Source of the DNA: Bicyclus anynana
Taxonomy: Eukaryota > Arthropoda > Insecta > Lepidoptera > Nymphalidae
Direction of reading: 5' to 3'
Assembly (NCBI RefSeq): GCF_947172395.1
Contig: NC_069110.1
Location: 5,270,001-5,334,000 of the forward strand
Length of the DNA stretch: 64,000 nucleotides
The notes below the pieces were generated by a model, which made no database searches, was not told the origin of the DNA, and worked only from the letters and a program-made list of their open reading frames with translations. Positions 1 through 12,362 of this stretch are shown piece by piece; the stretch's first letter is position 1; every line of letters starts with the position of its first letter. A program made the position numbers and the translations under genes.

Positions 1-25
1 CAAGAGATAGCGGCACGGCCGTTAT

Positions 26-66
26 CTCTATATTATATTATATATCTATATTATATTATATATATG
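26..66. repeat. AT microsatellite
   Basis: Two copies of tctatattatattatata in tandem followed by tatatg. Confidence 0.8.
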
Positions 67-1095
67 CAGCACAATGCCGTGTGAATCTAGTCTTAGTCTT
101 TGCGTTTAAAGAGAACGAAGAACAACACTGCAAAAACATGACTTCTACATCATGTGGCGCACACCCACATTTTACTAAGGGCCACCACGAAATTAACTTA
201 ACCAATATTTTATACTTTCGAAGGTAGCGTTGGCAGATACTTTCAGTGTGCTAGTTACATGTATAATTTTAATGTTAATGTAGTTCAGTGAACAAAGGAC
301 GATGTTACAAATTTGATCTGCACCTTAAATTCCTGCACGGTATGAGACAAAAGCCTATGTCAAAGAAAAATATGTGCACGGGAAATAAAAACAAATACAC
401 TCTTATTAGCACGAACTCAAAGCCAAACTATTCATAGCTGGCCTGTACAAAGGCCTGTGCCACAAAGCCGAATCCATAGCCGTTGTAAATGGAAAGGTCT
501 GAAAAATCACCGAATCACGTTTACGGCACAAACAAATAACCTGCTTGACGTAAACAATGCGTGTGTGCGCCTCAAAGCGAATAGTACAATTAAGCGTCGC
601 ACACGACGGTTAACTTCAGGCGGACTTATTCAAAAGTTTGACATGAATTATTATGTGCTTTTCGTCAAAGCTGTGTTTAGAACTGTTTCGACGGGAGCAG
701 AAACATTAAAACGTTGTAATTTCTCCTTTCTCGTTCTGAAAATTTGTTCTTACTTTGAATATCTTCTCCTTTGTTAAGCGGAACTCTAACATCTACTAGG
801 ATCTTATTTAATGTGTCTTGCGTCCCATATACAAGTGTATGAATACGCTCGTAGCAGGGGAGCCCAACAGGGGATTTATTTATGCACACGCGGTAGATAA
901 ACATAAAGAAGGATTCCCTGCATGTTGTCGAGTACTTCTTAACATTGTCTTCTTAATATGAGCCTTTCTTAATTCTTAATATTGTCCCTTTATGTAGAGC
1001 CGCACGTTTAGGATTAGTAAAAACGATCGATTCTAATTTTTCTCAAGCGAGTCAGATTTGACTCTGATCTGAACCTGCCCATTTGAGTTTCTTTT

Positions 1096-1259
1096 TCATC
1101 GCTTGGCGGTACGTCTTTGTCGGTGGGGTGGTAACTAGACACGGCCGAAGCCTCCCACCAGCCAGACTTGGACCAATTAAGAAAATCTCAATCGGCCCAG
1201 CCGGGGATCGAAACCCGTCTTGTAAATCCACCGAGAATACCACTGCGCCACGGAGGCCG
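1096..1259 (-). mobile_element. tRNA-derived SINE family A, 3'-truncated
   Basis: Reverse complement begins ggcctccgtggcgcagtgg (A box in tggcgcagtgg) and carries the B-box-like ggtttcgatccccggctggg, then the lysine-like body up to the cggtacg block. The 3' end is missing. Confidence 0.8.
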
Positions 1260-1535
1260 AGTGGAAACAATGAGACAATTGCATACGTCTTTATAATAAA
1301 CTGCCACACTAAACCACAGGCATGTCTCTCAAAAAGTTCAAAGTTTTTATTTAACGCAAACTTAAAGAAAAGTCGTATTATAGTGTTATTGACTATATAA
1401 ACGACGAAACAGCTTGGAAATGTAATTTGTTACATGACTGGCTACTTATATACCTATTGTTAAAAAAAACAGTTCTTTAATAACAAAAATGTATCATCTT
1501 CATCAGCAGATTTTACATTTTTGTTATTTGAGAGG

Positions 1536-1765
1536 GGTTTGGTCAATAGTCCACCACGCTGGCCCAATGCGGTTTAGCAGACTTCACACACGTAAAGAAT
1601 TTAGAAAATTCTCAGATATGCAGATATCGCGATGTTTTTCCTTCACCGTTTGAGACACGTGATATTTAATTTCTTAAAATGCTCTTAACTGAAAAGTTGG
1701 AGGTGCACGCCCCGGACCGGATTCGAACTTACACCCTCCGGAATCGGAGGCAGACGTCAAATCTC
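1536..1765 (-). mobile_element. tRNA-related SINE family B
   Basis: Contains gtccaccacgctggcccaat, gaaaattctcagatatgcag, gatatttaatttcttaaaat, and ccggaccggattcgaactta, a reversed B box. Other copies are at 42690-43000 (-), 6703-6830 (+), 57737-57850 (+) and 36925-37002 (-). Confidence 0.75.
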
Positions 1766-2193
1766 TTAATACATTACCTGTCATTCAGTCTGGATTATTT
1801 AGCATTAAGTTATTTTAAAGTGTTGAAATGCCTCGAATGCCGTTTCTCGGCATGTTCTCGAATGTAGGTCGCTTTCTGTTTGGTGCTCTTATAATCCCCT
1901 TATAAGGTAATGGCACACGAATAGCAAGGTTGGGCGATATGCCGTAAATTGAATTGGTAAATAAATAATAAGTTAATGGCTAAAAATTAGTAGACCGCGT
2001 TTTTGCAGGGATCATGAATTTATTTCCACAAATTGATGCTGCGTTTGACGAAATACATATTTTAAAAAGCAACATAAGAATAACATTTGGTTACGTTAAA
2101 ATTCGAGATACACGAAATATTTTACACGTTACAATAATTGCTTGCTTGAATACATTAGATAAAATGTTGCAAATTAAATAGAGAAAATTCGAC

Positions 2194-2520
2194 GGCCTCC
2201 GTGGCGCAGTGGTATGCGCGGTGGATTTACAAAACGGAGGTCCTGGGTTCGATCCCCGGCTGGGCAGATTGAGATTTTCTTAATTTGTCCAGGTCTGGCT
2301 GGTGGGAGGCTTCGGCCGTGGCTAGTTACCACCCTACCGGCAAAGACGTATTGCCAAGTGATTTAGCGTTCCGGTACGATACCGTGTAGAAACCGAAAGG
2401 GGTGTGGATTTTCATCCTCCCCCTAACAAGTTAGCCCGCTTCCATCTTAGACTGCATCACACTTACCATCAGGTGAGATTGTAGTCAAGGGCTAACTTGT
2501 AAAGAATAAAAAAAAAAATT
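2194..2520 (+). mobile_element. tRNA-derived SINE family A, full length
   Basis: Head ggcctccgtggcgcagtgg, B box gggttcgatccccggctggg, a body with ggctggtgggaggcttcggc, and the tail gctaacttgtaaagaata plus an A-run. About 325 bp. The best reference copy in the window; it is not a functional tRNA gene because the head is only tRNA-like and continues into the SINE body. Confidence 0.9.
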
Positions 2521-2734
2521 CGATAGTATTACAAACCTTTCATAGTTTTGCTAGAACGTTTAACATAGTAAACGTTGTAGTAAAACTATGGAATCCATAC
2601 ATACGAGTAGTTTTTGTTTAAACTAAGGAACAGTTTAATAGCTACGTTGCGAGCTATTGGAATAAGTTCGCCCTGCACGAGTCCGCTTGTAATTTGACGA
2701 GTCGCATAAAAGTTTCGAATTGATTGATATTCAT

Positions 2735-3240
2735 ATAGTCCAAGAGCCCGTGAACCCCAGAACTTCGTAATTTTATAAAAGCTGAAAGTTTGTCAGCTCA
2801 TGCTCCTACCATACGGTAGCCAATTATTGAGTTTGGCTACCGACTTTGGAAACTGTGGTGGTTTTGGAAGTTAGCAGGTTTCAAGGATCCAGATCCTCCA
2901 CCGTGTGAGTATAAAGTGTAATTTTTTCATGTTTTCTTCTGCATAATAAACCCTTCGTTAGAGATCCATAAAGTTTTATCTTAAATGGTGTTTGTTGAAG
3001 GGTTGACGCGAAGCTAATTGACTGGCGACTGGGGATGTGATTTCTCATATCATGCTGATGAAAATACACAAAAACTACACTGTTATTTAGACGGCTGAGG
3101 ATCTGGAACCTTGAAACCTGCTAACTTCCAAAGCAACGGTCCAAACTCCATAGTTGGTTACGGTACTTATCTATAGTAGGAGCATGAGCTGACAAACTTT
3201 CAGCTTTTATAAAATGGAGTAGGTCTGGTTGTCGCTGGCT
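2735..3240. mobile_element. Foldback or MITE-like element with ~140-bp inverted repeats
   Basis: The left arm (about 2735-2905) contains ttttataaaagctgaaagtt, tgtcagctcatgctcctacc, gaagttagcaggtttcaagg and ccagatcctcc. The right arm (about 3090-3235) carries the reverse complements in mirrored order (gaggatctgg, ccttgaaacctgctaacttc, gtaggagcatgagctgacaa, actttcagcttttataaaat). The spacer is about 190 bp. A related single end occurs at about 17383-17460. A 62-codon frame on the - strand in the spacer is probably chance. Confidence 0.85.
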
Positions 3241-4072
3241 CTCCGCCTAATAACTAACTAAATCCTGCGAACCAGTCTGCCTAGAATATTTTTGTGTAGA
3301 ACTTTTTTCCCTGCATAACAATGAAACAAAGCTGAATGAAAATTCATTTTGTTTTTTCGGATTTCTAGGAACTGTAAAGAGATTTAAAATTTCATTTGTT
3401 ATGATATTTTTATTGATCTTTTAATCCTACAAACATTGCGAAAGATCGTATGTTTGATACTCTTTCACGCAAAATCAAATGCATTAATTTGGCTGAAATT
3501 TAAAACGGAGATAGACTATGCCCTGGATACATAACACATAAGCTTACCTACTTTTTATCAGTGGTATTTGTGAATAACAAAATTTGAAGCAGGCGTAGTC
3601 GTGTGCGTTCTCTAGTTTGTTATATAATATTCAATCTAATAACGTTTCAGTGTTGTTCCGATAGCCCGCCCTAGATTCTTCCAGGATGAGCAATTATTTG
3701 TTTCAAGTAGATATTGGATGAATAGCTTTTCATACAAAGTTTTACCCCTACTCTAGTAGTTCTAGTTTATAACTACCTCACGGGTTGTTTTAAAAAATAC
3801 TGTGCAAAAGTCACTCGTATGCAAATGATAGTTCAGTGAGTTTTGGGGTGGATAGCATTTTCATACAAACTTTTATTCCTCTTATAAAAGCCATAGAGCT
3901 TAAATTATCCTAAAATTCTTTCCTTACTGCTAACCTACATCAACTAGCAAACACTCTCCCGACTCTACTAGAATTCGAGTAACTCGAGTATATATAAGTA
4001 GTGTACAAACTATAGATAAGGACTCTGTGCGTATATAGATGGATCTTTATATATTCATTTGATTTTGGTTTA

Positions 4073-4525
4073 TTACAATAAACAGTTACAGTTTAATACG
4101 CGTTTGTGTCCGTCGCTCTCTAGCCACCGGCCAATGGGAAGCGTGCGCGTCGGTTTCCATATTTGAAATTGAATAGAACCTCGCACGAGTCTTGCACAAT
4201 AATGTCGAAGTAGAGGGCCCTGGGCCTGCGCGGTTTGTTGTGTTACAGTCCACGTATAGGATTTCGATGGTGAAATTATTGTTGATGGATAAACACCATG
4301 GTGAGTTTGATCATCGAATTGCGCCTCAAATATTACATATTGATTGTGTGTGCGGTTCAATATTCCACGTTTAATTGGCAGCGCTGTTTCATTACAATTC
4401 CATCGGATAACGCTAATGTATGCGGAAGTTTGGAGATTAGAATTTATATTCGATAATCGTTTTCCACAGGTTGCAAATATAACTTTGTGTACATTAACTG
4501 ATTGATCGGAGTGCCACCTCCGCAC
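4073..4525 (-). other. 150-codon open frame, unknown, GC-richer than surroundings
   Basis: Long for this AT-rich sequence and compositionally distinct (about 4090-4260 is GC-rich). The product begins MRRWHSDQSVNVHKVIFATC. No known motif, signal peptide or transmembrane segment seen. It lies next to a tandem repeat, so a transposon-derived origin is likely. It could also be chance. Confidence 0.25.
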
Positions 4526-4596
4526 TCAGAACGAAACGTTGAGTTTGAATCGAGCACAAACAGTAATTTTATTAAAATTACTGTTAAAGATAGGCG

Positions 4597-4932
4597 TCAT
4601 ATCGGCGTCGTACTTATAGCACGCATCACATTAAACGGATTTTTAAGTATACAGTTGGTTCGTGCGTTCAGGTGCACTTGAATGACTTTTTGCACAAAAA
4701 TACTACGATCCGTTTACGATTTACAATGCGGTTATTTGAACGCTAACCATTGAGCTAGGCATCGTACGCATCGCATCAAACAGATTTTTAATTGTATAGT
4801 TGATTCGTGCGATCCGTACGGCGGATTTGTGGGCAGGATGACTTTCTACACAAAAATACTACGATCCGTTTACGACTTACGATGCGGTTATATGAACACT
4901 AACCATTAAGCTAAGCGTCGTACGCATCGGAC
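4597..4932. repeat. Two diverged tandem copies, ~150-170 bp each
   Basis: Both copies carry cgtcgtac near the start, then gcatca-aca-attttta, gttg-ttcgtgcg, acaaaaatactacgatccgt, ttacgatgcggttat and aacgctaaccatt-like blocks. One copy ends at about 4765 and the other at about 4930. About 80-85% alike by eye. Confidence 0.75.
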
Positions 4933-5644
4933 GTTTTCATGAGTGTGATGTAATAGTTAGAGCTGCAGTTATATTATTTCTCTGTGGGAATCAGGGTAGC
5001 GGGATTATAATATTCCAAATAAAATCAAATAAAAATAATCAACTCTCGACTTCTACTTAGCGGAGTCTTAAATTACCGAAGTCTAACTTTCGCCTCAGTC
5101 CTTTTACGTATCTAGAACTTTAGATTGCTGATATTTTGTTGGCTTTACTTCGCGTTCTTATGTTTCCCGGCGGTACAATATTAATTTTACATATACCTAC
5201 TTGTAATACAGTACACTCTGCTTCTATTACTCGGTTCGTCCGTACGTATGTCATGAACCGTGGATACAGATAGTTCCCTAGCAATAATACGCGTTGGACA
5301 TCACCGCAGAACAGGAAACGCTAAAGCTAAACGCTTTATCATATTCCGTAATCATTACAATGTTTCACGATTGTGTCGCCTTCCACCGGATTTTCAACTC
5401 ATGTTCATTCTGTGCCGATAGGTTTATTTCGATACTAATATTATAAAGAGGCAAAATTTGTGAAGTTGTAAGTGATAATCTCCGGATCTACCGAAGCGAT
5501 TGTGAAAATTCTTTTTCCTATTCAAAACTCCGTTATTTGTTAGTGTCACATGATATTTTACAGGAACGCTGTATTCTTACAGGAACTGGGATTATGCGGT
5601 TGAAACCGTCTCTTAATTTTAGACTAGGAGGCTCTATGAGGTAT

Positions 5645-6176
5645 TATTGAGTGTGCATAAATCGAGGACCGCATTCTATTTACAGTTTTGAATTCAAAAA
5701 AACTATTGACAATTTTACATTAGTGTCAAATTGTCAATAGTTTTTTTGAATTCAAAATATCTATAAAAAAATACAAAAAAGTAAAAAAGAAGCATTTTTT
5801 AAAACGTATCTATCATAAACTACTGGATGAATTTAACTGAAACTTAGCACGATTCGAAGTCAAACTACTAAAAAAGTCATACTATACTTTATGTTGCGAA
5901 GATAAAATTATAAGGGGGGCGGGGGAAAGATTAACATCTTTTTATTCAGTTTTCGTGAAAAATCCTTCATTTTTCTTGTGTTCAACGGGTGTAGGCCTAA
6001 TTTTCTTTAAAACTGTTTAAAACTTACTTCATATGAACTCATCTAGTAACTTCGGAGTGATACATTTTAAAAAGTGCTTGTTTTTAACTTTCTTGTGTTT
6101 TTTTTAATAGACTGGCCATTGATAACATTACAAAACTGTAAACAGAATGCGATCCTAGAATTATGCACACTCAATA
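5645..6176. mobile_element. MITE with ~46-bp terminal inverted repeats
   Basis: Left end 5645-5690 (tattgagtgtgcataaatcg, gaccgcattctatttacag) and right end 6131-6176 (caaaactgtaaacagaatgc, ttatgcacactcaata) are imperfect inverted repeats. The interior is AT-rich without an open frame. No transposase; non-autonomous. Confidence 0.82.
5686..5757. repeat. Perfect 30-bp inverted repeat with 12-nt loop
   Basis: Arm 5686-5715 (starts ttttgaattcaaaaaaacta) and arm 5728-5757 (starts aaattgtcaatagttttttt) are exact reverse complements over 30 bases. The left arm overlaps the inner part of the MITE's left terminal repeat. Confidence 0.95.
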
Positions 6177-6702
6177 GCTCACAGCGCCTGGTCTATTTAA
6201 CTATATTGTGGTTCGTATTTCTAATGCAACTAATATGACAAAGATGAAGTCGATAAATGTCACTGATCCGACAAGTAATTTGATTTACGTTCGTTACTCT
6301 TTGGAGTCGTGCTGATTCAACATCCAATATAAATAGTTTCATTCACAAAATAACCCCTCTCTCAGCTGGATGTAATTAGAGTGGCATCGCGAATCGGATT
6401 GTATAAATAAGTCGCTTTTCATCTGGCACATCTTATGATCCAATTTGTAAGCATAACGTGCGCAGTGTTTTGAAAGTTCATTCGCTGACGGCATATTATC
6501 TTCTTTCTGGAGGATTCTATCTCATTTTTACACTGATGCGGAAGATTTTATGTTCCTTATAAGAAATTAACGTAGGCACGTTGAATGGATAGACACGCCT
6601 TGTAATAAACCTTCACAAATTAACGTAAATTTGCTGTTTCTTTTCACAGCTAATACTAGAAAGCATCTCTAAAATAGTTTATAATAATAGTATGTATGTT
6701 AC

Positions 6703-6830
6703 TCTGCGTGTGTGAATTCTGCCAATCCGCATTGGGCCAGCGTAGTGGACTTTGGCCTAACTCCTCATTCTGAGAGGAGACTTGAGCTCAGCAGTGAGCC
6801 GAATATGGGTTGATAACGATGAATAGTATG
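6703..6830 (+). mobile_element. SINE family B, 3' part
   Basis: ctgcgtgtgtgaattctgcc, aatccgcattgggccagcgt, gagctcagcagtgagccgaa, tatgggttgataacgatgaa. The tRNA-like head is absent. Confidence 0.75.
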
Positions 6831-7754
6831 ATATTGACAGGAATCACACTAATATTAAAATGGCGGAAGTTTATGTTTATTACTCCTTCATGCCGCAACA
6901 ACTAAACCGATTTGGCTGACATTTGTTATCACAGGGATGGAAGGGATAAGGGATTTGGCTTAAGATGTTATATTACATTATTTAGAGTGATGCAGGGAAA
7001 TGCTTGTGTCGTCGATACCCTCAGCAACAAATTTTTCTACTTTTCTGATGCTCCGTAAGTTATACACAAATACGCGTGTCTTTACACCCAACCAATATAG
7101 GTAATCAGAGCCAGACATACCTATATCCGAAAGCAGATTGTTACCTATCTTTAACCTTTATAGTTATACTGAAAATCAATAGTACAACAGTACGTACAGT
7201 AGCAAAGCATACCTACCTCTATCAAATAACACAAAGCGTTTGTTTGATATAAATTGACTGCCGCATTCCATGCAATTTTTAGGGTTACGCATTCAATGTA
7301 CTCAAACGAAGTGATGCGTTCTTTCCGTCTGTTTATCTGAGCACTATCCCGTTTACACATTCGCAAGGTCGTTTAGCTCAAGAATGGATTGAGATGTAAC
7401 GTTAAAACTTATATTGATTACTATAAGAATGGCTTTTTATTGCTGTTACTAATTTAAGTTTAAGTTAGAAGTAATAAACAGCATTACAATAAATTGTATA
7501 CATAGTCAGAAATAGACATGATTTTGACATCATTTAACACACTACTTTGAACCATTTTTTCACCAATATGTTTTGAAATAAAAAGTTTCTTACGTTTGTT
7601 GTTTGTTTTCTTACAATTTGATGCTCTAGTTTTATGCTCACACTAAGTTTACTAATTATTTTTAAAAGCTAAAAATCTGTTACTAATTGACAACCGTCTA
7701 ACTTGTTTGAACCCGTCGTTATGCCTGAAAACATCCATACATACAGCCAAACAT

Positions 7755-8110
7755 AGAATCTTTTTAACCGACTTCCAAAAAGGAGTAGGTTCTACGTTCG
7801 GCTGTATGTATGATTTTTTTATATTTTTTTTTATGTATGTCCAGCGATAATTCCGTCATTTATCAACCGACTTAGAAAACTCTTTTCTTTTTGTTTTGAA
7901 GGGTTTGATTCCAGGGTGGTCCCATTTTTTCATGTCAGGATCCGTTTCTGAAAGATACCACAGAAATTTTGTAATTTAAACGGCTTGAATTAAAACATCA
8001 CTGGCTTGGCACCGCCTACAAACTGATCAGGAGGTAGCACATAAGTAAGATGTTATTTTTTGCTTTTTAGTTTAGGTTAATTTTAGAGTTGGAAGTAGGT
8101 TGTTTTTATT
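7755..8110 (+). repeat. Dispersed repeat, ccgacttccaaaaaggag family
   Basis: Contains ccgacttccaaaaaggagta and ggttctacgttcggctgtat, then text on a tcaggatcc.. motif and a ttagagttggaagtaggttg-type end. A second copy at 33556-33615 shares the first 50 bases, and an inverted piece is at about 48525-48572. Such units are widespread in Lepidoptera (from memory). Confidence 0.6.
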
Positions 8111-8280
8111 AAAATTTTTATTCGTTTTAAGAAAACGGCACGCGTCGTCACAGCGAATATCAAATCGCCTCATCTCGTTTTGTAACAAATTCCACGCATA
8201 TGTTCTTCTCTGTTTAAATAAATGCGATGGATAATAGAATATCAATTCTTCCCTGTGTTTGATTCTATTGATTATATAAT

Positions 8281-9490
8281 AGACAGAGACATAAGTCAGA
8301 GATGCATTGTCTATACTAATACTAGCCTTTCAGACATATCACTGTCAATTATGAGTTTACAAATCATATTAGTGTTTGCATACATTCCTTAGACAGAGAT
8401 ATAAGTCAGAGATGCATTGTCTATACTAATACTAGCCTTTCAGACATATCACTGTCAATTATGAGTTTACAAATCATATTAGTGTTTGCATACATTCCTT
8501 AGACAGAGATATAAGTCAGAGATGCATTGTCTATACTAATACTAGCCTTTCAGACATATCACTGTCAATTATGAGTTTACAAATCATATTAGTGTTTGCA
8601 TACATTCCTTAGACAGAGATATAAGTCAGAGATGCATTGTCTATACTAATAATAGCCTTTCAGACATATCACTGTCAATTATGAGTTTACAAATCATATT
8701 AGTGTTTGCATACATTCCTTAGACAGAGATATAAGTCAGAGATGCATTGTCTATACTAATACTAGCCTTTCAGACATATCACTGTCAATTATGAGTTTAC
8801 AAATCATATTAGTGTTTGCATACATTCCTTAGACAGAGATATAAGTCAGAGATGCATTGTCTATACTAATACTAGCCTTTCAGACATATCACTGTCAATT
8901 ATGAGTTTACAAATCATATTAGTGTTTGCATACATTCCTTAGACAGAGATATAAGTCAGAGATGCATTGTCTATACTAATAATAGCCTTTCAGACATATC
9001 ACTGTCAATTATGAGTTTACAAATCATATTAGTGTTTGCATACATTCCTTAGACAGAGATATAAGTCAGAGATGCATTGTCTATACTAATAATAGCCTTT
9101 CAGACATATCACTGTCAATTATGAGTTTACAAATCATATTAGTGTTTGCATACATTCCTTAGACAGAGATATAAGTCAGAGATGCATTGTCTATACTAAT
9201 AATAGCCTTTCAGACATATCACTGTCAATTATGAGTTTACAAATCATATTAGTGTTTGCATACATTCCTTAGACAGAGATATAAGTCAGAGATGCATTGT
9301 CTATACTAATAATAGCCTTTCAGACATATCACTGTCAATTATGAGTTTACAAATCATATTAGTGTTTGCATACATTCCTTAGACAGAGATATAAGTCAGA
9401 GATGCATTGTCTATACTAATAATAGCCTTTCAGACATATCACTGTCAATTATGAGTTTACAAATCATATTAGTGTTTGCATTACATTCCA
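8281..9490. repeat. Tandem array, 11 copies of a 110-bp unit
   Basis: Units begin agacagagat at 8281 (agacagagac), 8391, 8501, 8611, 8721, 8831, 8941, 9051, 9161, 9271 and 9381. Copies are almost identical. The one recurring difference is aatactagcc against aataatagcc, ordered C C C A C C A A A A A. The last copy ends gtgtttgcattacattcc. No open frame runs through it. High identity implies recent expansion or gene conversion. Confidence 0.97.
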
Positions 9491-9670
9491 TGCATACCTA
9501 CTGTAACAAAATTATCTGTGAGCAGGCATCTCAATTAGTCGATGGAACCCTCCGTTTGAGTCTGACTCGAACTTGCCGTCCTTTCAATCTATAAACTGAT
9601 ATTCGAAGCTGCCTCTCTATTGTAAATTGATTGAATTGCATGCATATCGTCACCTGTTGTGCGAGTTTAT

Positions 9671-10026
9671 CTATTTTCGTCCGTCTAAATTTAAACCGTG
9701 AAATGTCAATGGAATAGATATTCTATTTTTTAGAAAAATGTTTGGCTTTGTTGTTAATTTTATGGCGTTCAAAAACGGAGTCGTAGAGGCAGAGATCATA
9801 TCCACTGAGCTATCACGGCTCTTAATACTCAATACTCGTGTACCGGACATAAATAAATCGTTGATATGCAGTATGAAAAGTGTAGCGGAGTGATCTGATC
9901 TCTGATGAACTCCGGCATTAATTGCCACCTGATCTGCAGGGTTATTATGTATCTCGGTGTACCATTCAAATAATGAGTCACTACAACGTGTTTTAACATA
10001 TTTTCCTTTATGCAATCATCTAACAC
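9671..10026 (-). pseudogene. LINE reverse-transcriptase relic (frameshifted)
   Basis: Two overlapping - strand frames together resemble the RT region before the catalytic block: TLFILHINDLF corresponds to the common SPTLFLLYINDLL motif, preceded by a damaged GVPQGS (seen as GVHQRSD). The frame changes near 9830-9900 and there is no YxDD. Close to the end of the 110-bp array. Confidence 0.6.
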
Positions 10027-12324
10027 GGTATTTTGAATGAAATAACATAAGTATCTTCATTTTACGTAAAGTGGCAGTAATATAGAAGTGGTGGTAGGAA
10101 GTGGTAAGATTATTTCAACAAAAAATTCATTCGTAATTTCGTTGAAATATTCATGTTAGATGACCGTAAAACAAAAAAAATCATTACCATTTAATGTAAA
10201 ATGACGTAGTCTAGGTATTTTTTTTTAAATAACTATGTTTTACAATCACAATTCCGAAAATACGATAAGAAACGATGTAGTTACTTATACTTGAATGGTA
10301 CCCCGAGTTACATAATAACCCTGCAGATGAGGTGCCATCTAAGACAACACCAAATGATCGTCACTCGGGAAGTCAGATAATTGAATCAATTCAATTAGTT
10401 TACACACGTTGAGAACTAGGAAAATTTTCTGGTATAAATAATAATCGAGAGCGCGGTAGGTGTTTAGTCCACATTGCCTAATTAAAATATATAGGAAGTC
10501 TAAATGAAATAAATTAATATTGACTATTGACTATTTATATCCTCTAAGGGCGACCCTGTGATGTGAATAATGAAAATTAGTACGAGTAGCAATTTCATAT
10601 TTAGGCTCATGCAATACTTTTTTACCCGAGCAAGAAGAGTTATGTTTTTCGCGCATATCTTGTATGTGTGTATGTAATATTCTTTATTACCTCATATTTC
10701 CAAACCGTCGAACGAATTTACGTAATTAAGATACAATCCAACACAACGACTGTGACACGCTACAAACTCGAGGTGACAAAAATATTTTTTCGTCGAATAT
10801 TGCGATATGGGTATCAAATTCAAGAGGATTTCAAAATGGTTTATCATAGGCATATTTTAAAAAACCTACAATTAGAAAAACATTATTAATAATCTCTATA
10901 CGAAATACGCGAGGCGGATGACTATACTCGTAGGTGCGAGCAGGTTAGGCAGTTTTAAGTTTTTTAATTATTGACTTAAATTTTGGCTCCTCTCAACATA
11001 ACTGCCTTCCGAACCGAACTACAAACCGTCACTAGACATTGTGTGTAAACTAAGTATACATGAATTAAATTAAATTTTAATTGATCGTAAAGGTGTGTAT
11101 TTATGTTTCACTGGTCCATTTTCAACTCCCTGTCCTCCTAACCGATAAGGTCAGGGCTTTATCCCGCCGCGAATCACATGACGCAAACGTTCGGGAATTC
11201 AACCTTAACATTGCTGCAGATGAGCGTAGTATAGATAGCGATTTAAATATAACTACAGATTAAAGAGAGTTCGGCCAACAAGGCGGCGCCCTAGCTATCC
11301 AGATATCCACATTCAGCCCTTTCTCATTTATTATGAACGGAGCTAAAACGCGATGTTTGCATTTCTAACTTTATCCTTTAGTGATAAGAGAAAATTATAG
11401 TACTTATTACCTACTAGTAGTTGCACCGCGATTTCACCCACGTATTTTTTTGTTCCCGTGAGAATACGCGGATAATACGCCTTTGACACTCACAAATAAT
11501 GTGGCTTTCTATTGGTAAAATAATTTACAAAATCAGTTCAGTAGAGCCAAAGATCACCTCTACAAAATCACTAACTTTACCTCTTTATAATATTTGTATA
11601 GATGGATCTAAAACGGACTGCGATGTTTACATTCTAACTTTATTATTCAGTTATCATAAAATAAGAAATTTGAGTAGGTATAGTACTTGCTTATTATTTA
11701 CTACCTCTTATGTGTTATTAAATGTCTATACATAACTATAATATAAAAATGAATCGCTAAATGTGTTGCTAAGTGCAAATTTCGGGAACGGCTGAACCTA
11801 TTTGGATAATTATTTTTTAGAATATTTCTCGAAGTACAACGATGTTTTTTTACGGACAGTTTTTTATTAGGGTAATGGTAAGGTAGCGAAGAGGTAGGGG
11901 TAGGGAAGAAGCGCATATAAGTCAATGCGAAGCTTGTCTGGGTCTGCTAGTTTCTATATAAATAATATGATGAGGTAGCGAGATAATAACCATCAGGGCC
12001 AGACGTAGCTACGATCGCCTCAGCTTGGAAAATAAAACACTGTATTATGTATATAGTTTATATAAGTTACATACGCGGTGTTTTGTTATTCCATTATTAC
12101 AATTATCCACACATTTACATACAAACGTCATTACTAATTCGTAAGCAAGGAATTTGGGTAATTACCTGTATTTTGGTAATTATCAAGTTTGTAGTTAAAT
12201 TACCTCAATGTTGTCTGTAGGAGATTGCCTTAATAAAACCGCCGATTGCCTTAGAAATAAAACAATACAATGCAATTTTGTAAAACTTCATTTGTGTAAC
12301 TTTTTTTCCTTGTTTCTTATTGTC

Positions 12325-12362
12325 AATGGACGTCCACTGCAGGACATAGGCCTTTTGAAGGG
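12325..12362 (-). repeat. RTE LINE 3' tail fragment
   Basis: atggacgtccactgcaggac ataggccttttg is identical in kind to 63573-63606. Confidence 0.75.

Noticed and set aside
2194..2275. Functional tRNA gene
   Set aside because: A and B boxes are present but the sequence runs into a SINE body and A-tail, and the same unit recurs across the window.
8281..9490. CRISPR-like array
   Set aside because: The units are contiguous 110-bp tandem repeats with no unique spacers, in a eukaryotic intron-like setting.
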